Below, piece by piece: positions 62,086 through 64,000 of a DNA stretch of 64,000 bases. The DNA comes from Bacteroidota bacterium (GTDB lineage: Bacteria; Bacteroidota; Bacteroidia; Cytophagales; Spirosomataceae): positions 186,001 to 250,000 of the forward strand of contig JAIUOF010000002.1 in NCBI GenBank assembly GCA_020161355.1, read 5' to 3'. Made by a program: the position numbers and the translations under genes. Every line of letters begins with the position of its first letter. The stretch's first letter is position 1. The notes under the pieces are model-generated. The model was not told the origin of the DNA. It did not search any database and was given only the letters and a program-made list of their open reading frames with translations.

Positions 62086-62649
62086 TTAGTTATCAACAAG
62101 CGTATAAGTAACTGTTACGGCAGTGCTACCGGCTTTCAAAGCTGAATAGTTGGCATCAACGGCTGAGAATGAATAAGTCAATTGGTGACCATTACTTGCA
62201 CCAGTGGCAGTATAGGCACTACCGATTGAGTTGATGATTGGCTGATCAGTGGCAGTTAAAGTCACAGCTGATGTAGGAGTACCTTTTGTACCTGCACCTG
62301 TTGTGGCAGCACCAGCTACTACTGACATAGTAACACCTGGAACCAAAGCACTCAATTTTACATCAACTCTGCGTGAAAGTACACCTGACGCAGGAAGAAT
62401 AGAAGAATAGTTCAACCATACAGCTGAGTTGTCAGCAGGAGCGTTAAGTTTCTGTCCCGCTTCAAGTGGTGTAGGCTGTACAAATGTCGCAGTAAAGTTT
62501 TTACCTGTACTACTTTCAAGGTCTAATAGAGCTACACTAGGTACCACTACTGTAATCACGTGATTGTCGGTTTGAGTATCTTGTGCAGAAGCTGCAAAAC
62601 CGCTGATTGCAAACAAAGCCACGATGGCAAATCTTTTTAAGTTTTTCAT
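62086..62649 (-). CDS. Secreted subunit-like protein, first of three, possible major fibre subunit (187 aa)
   Basis: From the ATG at 62649 (MKNLKRFAIVALFAISGFAA) it has a signal peptide ending in SAQ, then a Thr/Ser/Ala-rich beta domain: VPSVALLDLE opening, PTPLEAGQKL, VWLNYSSILP, a Gly/Ala-rich loop (GAATTGAGTKGTP) and the C-terminal strand AVTVTYTLVDN. It is a clear paralogue of the 174-residue protein. The composition (few Lys, many small residues) and the downstream attenuator suggest high expression, as for a major subunit. A longer reading (from 62694) would add a basic extension and is unlikely. Confidence 0.75.
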   Translation of the reverse strand: MKNLKRFAIVALFAISGFAASAQDTQTDNHVITVVVPSVALLDLESSTGKNFTATFVQPTPLEAGQKLNAPADNSAVWLNYSSILPASGVLSRRVDVKLSALVPGVTMSVVAGAATTGAGTKGTPTSAVTLTATDQPIINSIGSAYTATGASNGHQLTYSFSAVDANYSALKAGSTAVTVTYTLVDN

Positions 62650-63316
62650 TTTTTTGTTTTTGTTTTTTTTATTAGGAAATGTGTCACTCAACACAACTCC
62701 ATTTAGATTATCACTGATTAAATGGATACAACAATCATGCCGATTTTCAATAAATTCTCAAAAAAAATATTTTTAAATGATTATTAATTAATAAGTTAAG
62801 GCATTTTTATTAATTTCATATCAATTGATTTATATCAATTTCCAATATTTGGCATAGTGCCAATTCCTTCCATATTTTGGAAAAGTTTCCAATTGATTTT
62901 TTGTTTTTTATCCAAAAAACATAGAGATTTTTAAGTAGAAAAGTCGGAGATACCATTTTTGCGGCTTACTTATATAATTATTCAAAGAAATAATTAAGAT
63001 TTATCAATTTTATTAAATTTAATCGAGTCAGCTGAGGACAAATCTTCAATTTTAAAGAAGATATATTTGAAATAAAAAAAAGGATTATTTGGATCTATAA
63101 AATTAAAAATCGAGGGAATATTGGTTTATTTTATTTTGAAAAAGTAAGTTTTTTATCCTGAAAAATAATTTTCAAAAAAAAGAAGTAAAAAAAATCCTTA
63201 AAGGACCTTTTTGAAAATTGGCATATCAAAATTCGCTCAAAAATATTTTGAATTTTAATTATTTACTCCAATTGAAATTTGTAAATTTAGGTAGTTCCAT
63301 AAAACACTTCAGCCTT
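62650..63316. other. AT-rich non-coding region upstream of the fibre-like operon
   Basis: No gene is seen in this 670 bp. It should contain the promoter and any operator for the 62.65-kb subunit gene. There are long A/T runs and several short repeats of CCAATTGATTT type, but no convincing -33/-7 pair that I could fix. Confidence 0.5.
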
Positions 63317-63728
63317 CATCTCGACTTACGCTCGATGTGACAGGCCTATGTCTGTTCGAGCGTCAGTCGAGAACAGTTTACAATTGCAAATTTTAACTCT
63401 TTCTATTATAAACAACAGCAAGCATCTCGGCTAACGCTTGATGTGACACACCCATGTCAGTTCGAGCATAAGTGAGCACAATAGTGCGAAACTTACCAGC
63501 GTAGCTGCCGAGAACCGTTTTACAAAAGCCAAATTTCACTCTTCCTATTTAACACTACAGTTCGCATCTCGACTAACGCTCGATGTGACATACCCATGTC
63601 AGTTCGAGCGTCAGTCGAGAACAGTTTACAATTGCAAATTTTAACTCTTTCTATTATAAACAACAGCAAGCATCTCGACCAACGCTCGATGTGACGCAGC
63701 CTTGTCAGTTCGAGCGTCAGTCGAGAAC
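63317..63728. repeat. Four 58-bp palindromic (REP-like) elements in a larger duplication
   Basis: Units at 63317-63374, 63423-63479, 63565-63622 and 63671-63728 each have arms of about 24 bp (CTCGACTAACGCTCGA with TCGAGCGTCAGTCGAG) around a short centre, so each can form a long hairpin. Units 1-2 and 3-4 are separated by the same 48-bp spacer (TTTACAATTGCAAATTTTAA at its start), so a unit-spacer-unit block of about 160 bp was duplicated with a period of 248 bp. Unit 2 is the most decayed. Confidence 0.88.
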
Positions 63729-63756
63729 ACAATTTCAAATGCTTAATTTATTGAAT

Positions 63757-63791
63757 TCCAAAAAAAATACCCCCAATCGATTTTGAGGGTA
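63757..63791 (-). terminator. Terminator of the gene at the right window edge
   Basis: TACCCTC-loop-GGGGGTA stem on the minus strand followed by eight T, just after the stop codon at 63800. Confidence 0.8.
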
Positions 63792-63799
63792 CTAATTTA

Positions 63800-64000
63800 T
63801 TATCTGTATCTGCCACCGGAACTTCGATATCTTCCATCACCTCTATTACCATAATTATGGTGGTTATTATATTTTCCATGATGATCATTGTACCGATTAG
63901 CCCTCCCTCCTTTGTTGTAATGACTATAATTTCTATTTGGTTTGTGATAATAATACGCCCTTGGAGGTGGTGAAGGCACATATACTCTATGAGAATATCC
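63800..64000 (-). CDS. C-terminal end of a His/Tyr/Arg-rich protein (5' end outside window)
   Basis: The minus-strand frame ending at 63800 gives 66 residues (GYSHRVYVPSPPPRAYYYHK onward, ending in YRSSGGRYR), rich in His, Tyr, Asn, Arg and Gly. Such tails occur at the end of short exported Bacteroidota proteins with VPSPPP/RAYYY segments. The window edge removes the start. Another overlapping frame at 63748-63981 is rich in Ile and Met and looks like a shadow. The function is not known. Confidence 0.6.
   Translation of the reverse strand, partial: GYSHRVYVPSPPPRAYYYHKPNRNYSHYNKGGRANRYNDHHGKYNNHHNYGNRGDGRYRSSGGRYR

Noticed and set aside
63317..63728. Palindromic repeats as a CRISPR array
   Set aside because: The units are 58-bp hairpins with 48-bp identical spacers, so there are no variable spacers.
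63748..63981. 77-residue minus-strand open frame at the right edge
   Set aside because: It is an Ile/Met-rich shadow of the His/Tyr/Arg-rich frame ending at 63800, which has a stop codon followed by a terminator.

Overview
The window looks like a chromosomal segment of a Bacteroidota bacterium, most likely Cytophagales (Spirosomaceae/Leadbetterella-like). Reasons: AT-rich DNA, many signal peptides ending in SAQ or FGQ, promoter boxes of the TAnnTTTG type, almost no Shine-Dalgarno sequences, an F-type ATPase a-subunit with a long N-terminal extension, and housekeeping proteins that resemble Bacteroidota versions. The organism call is inference from the sequence alone.

Layout. 1-11.6 kb: recR (cut by the window edge), clpS, a sodium/solute symporter, a lone AT-rich methyltransferase, a cold-shock-type DEAD-box helicase with a hairpin against its start codon, a PIN/RHH toxin-antitoxin pair, and a phospholipase-D lipoprotein with an M14 peptidase. 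11.95-24.08 kb: a 12.1-kb mobile element in the 3' end of tRNA-Glu(UUC), bounded by a 15-bp direct repeat. All its genes are on the minus strand: tyrosine integrase, excisionase-like HTH, nuclease, unknown proteins, a 1292-residue tape-measure protein with small partners, then cargo including an ADP-ribosyltransferase-like protein. No capsid, portal, large terminase or lysis gene was recognised, so it resembles a phage satellite or a prophage remnant. Just outside the right end lie 131-132-bp tandem repeats carrying decayed copies of the tRNA 3' end and its terminator.

24.8-57.5 kb is ordinary chromosome: tdk, recQ, kdsD-nadB, nuoD (alone), cysE, gltX, the Fo and delta genes of ATP synthase (atpA and atpG are not here), dnaA, coaE, a GT2 glycosyltransferase, a YbaB-type protein, an M28 peptidase, an ECF sigma operon, an M1 peptidase, cysM, pyrE, a CNNM/CorC protein, a Nudix hydrolase, a Lys-rich repeat protein with a PBCV-type basic domain, and a Gfo/Idh dehydrogenase.

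57.5-62.7 kb is the most interesting region. It is a minus-strand operon in the order secreted subunit, two-domain Ig-like chaperone-like protein, 902-residue outer-membrane-barrel protein, subunit, subunit. This is the order of chaperone-usher pilus operons, and a terminator-like stem-loop follows the first subunit gene. None of the proteins is a member of the classical chaperone-usher families that I can recognise, so it may be an undescribed Bacteroidota surface-fibre system. The window closes with four 58-bp palindromic repeats and the end of a His/Tyr/Arg-rich protein gene.
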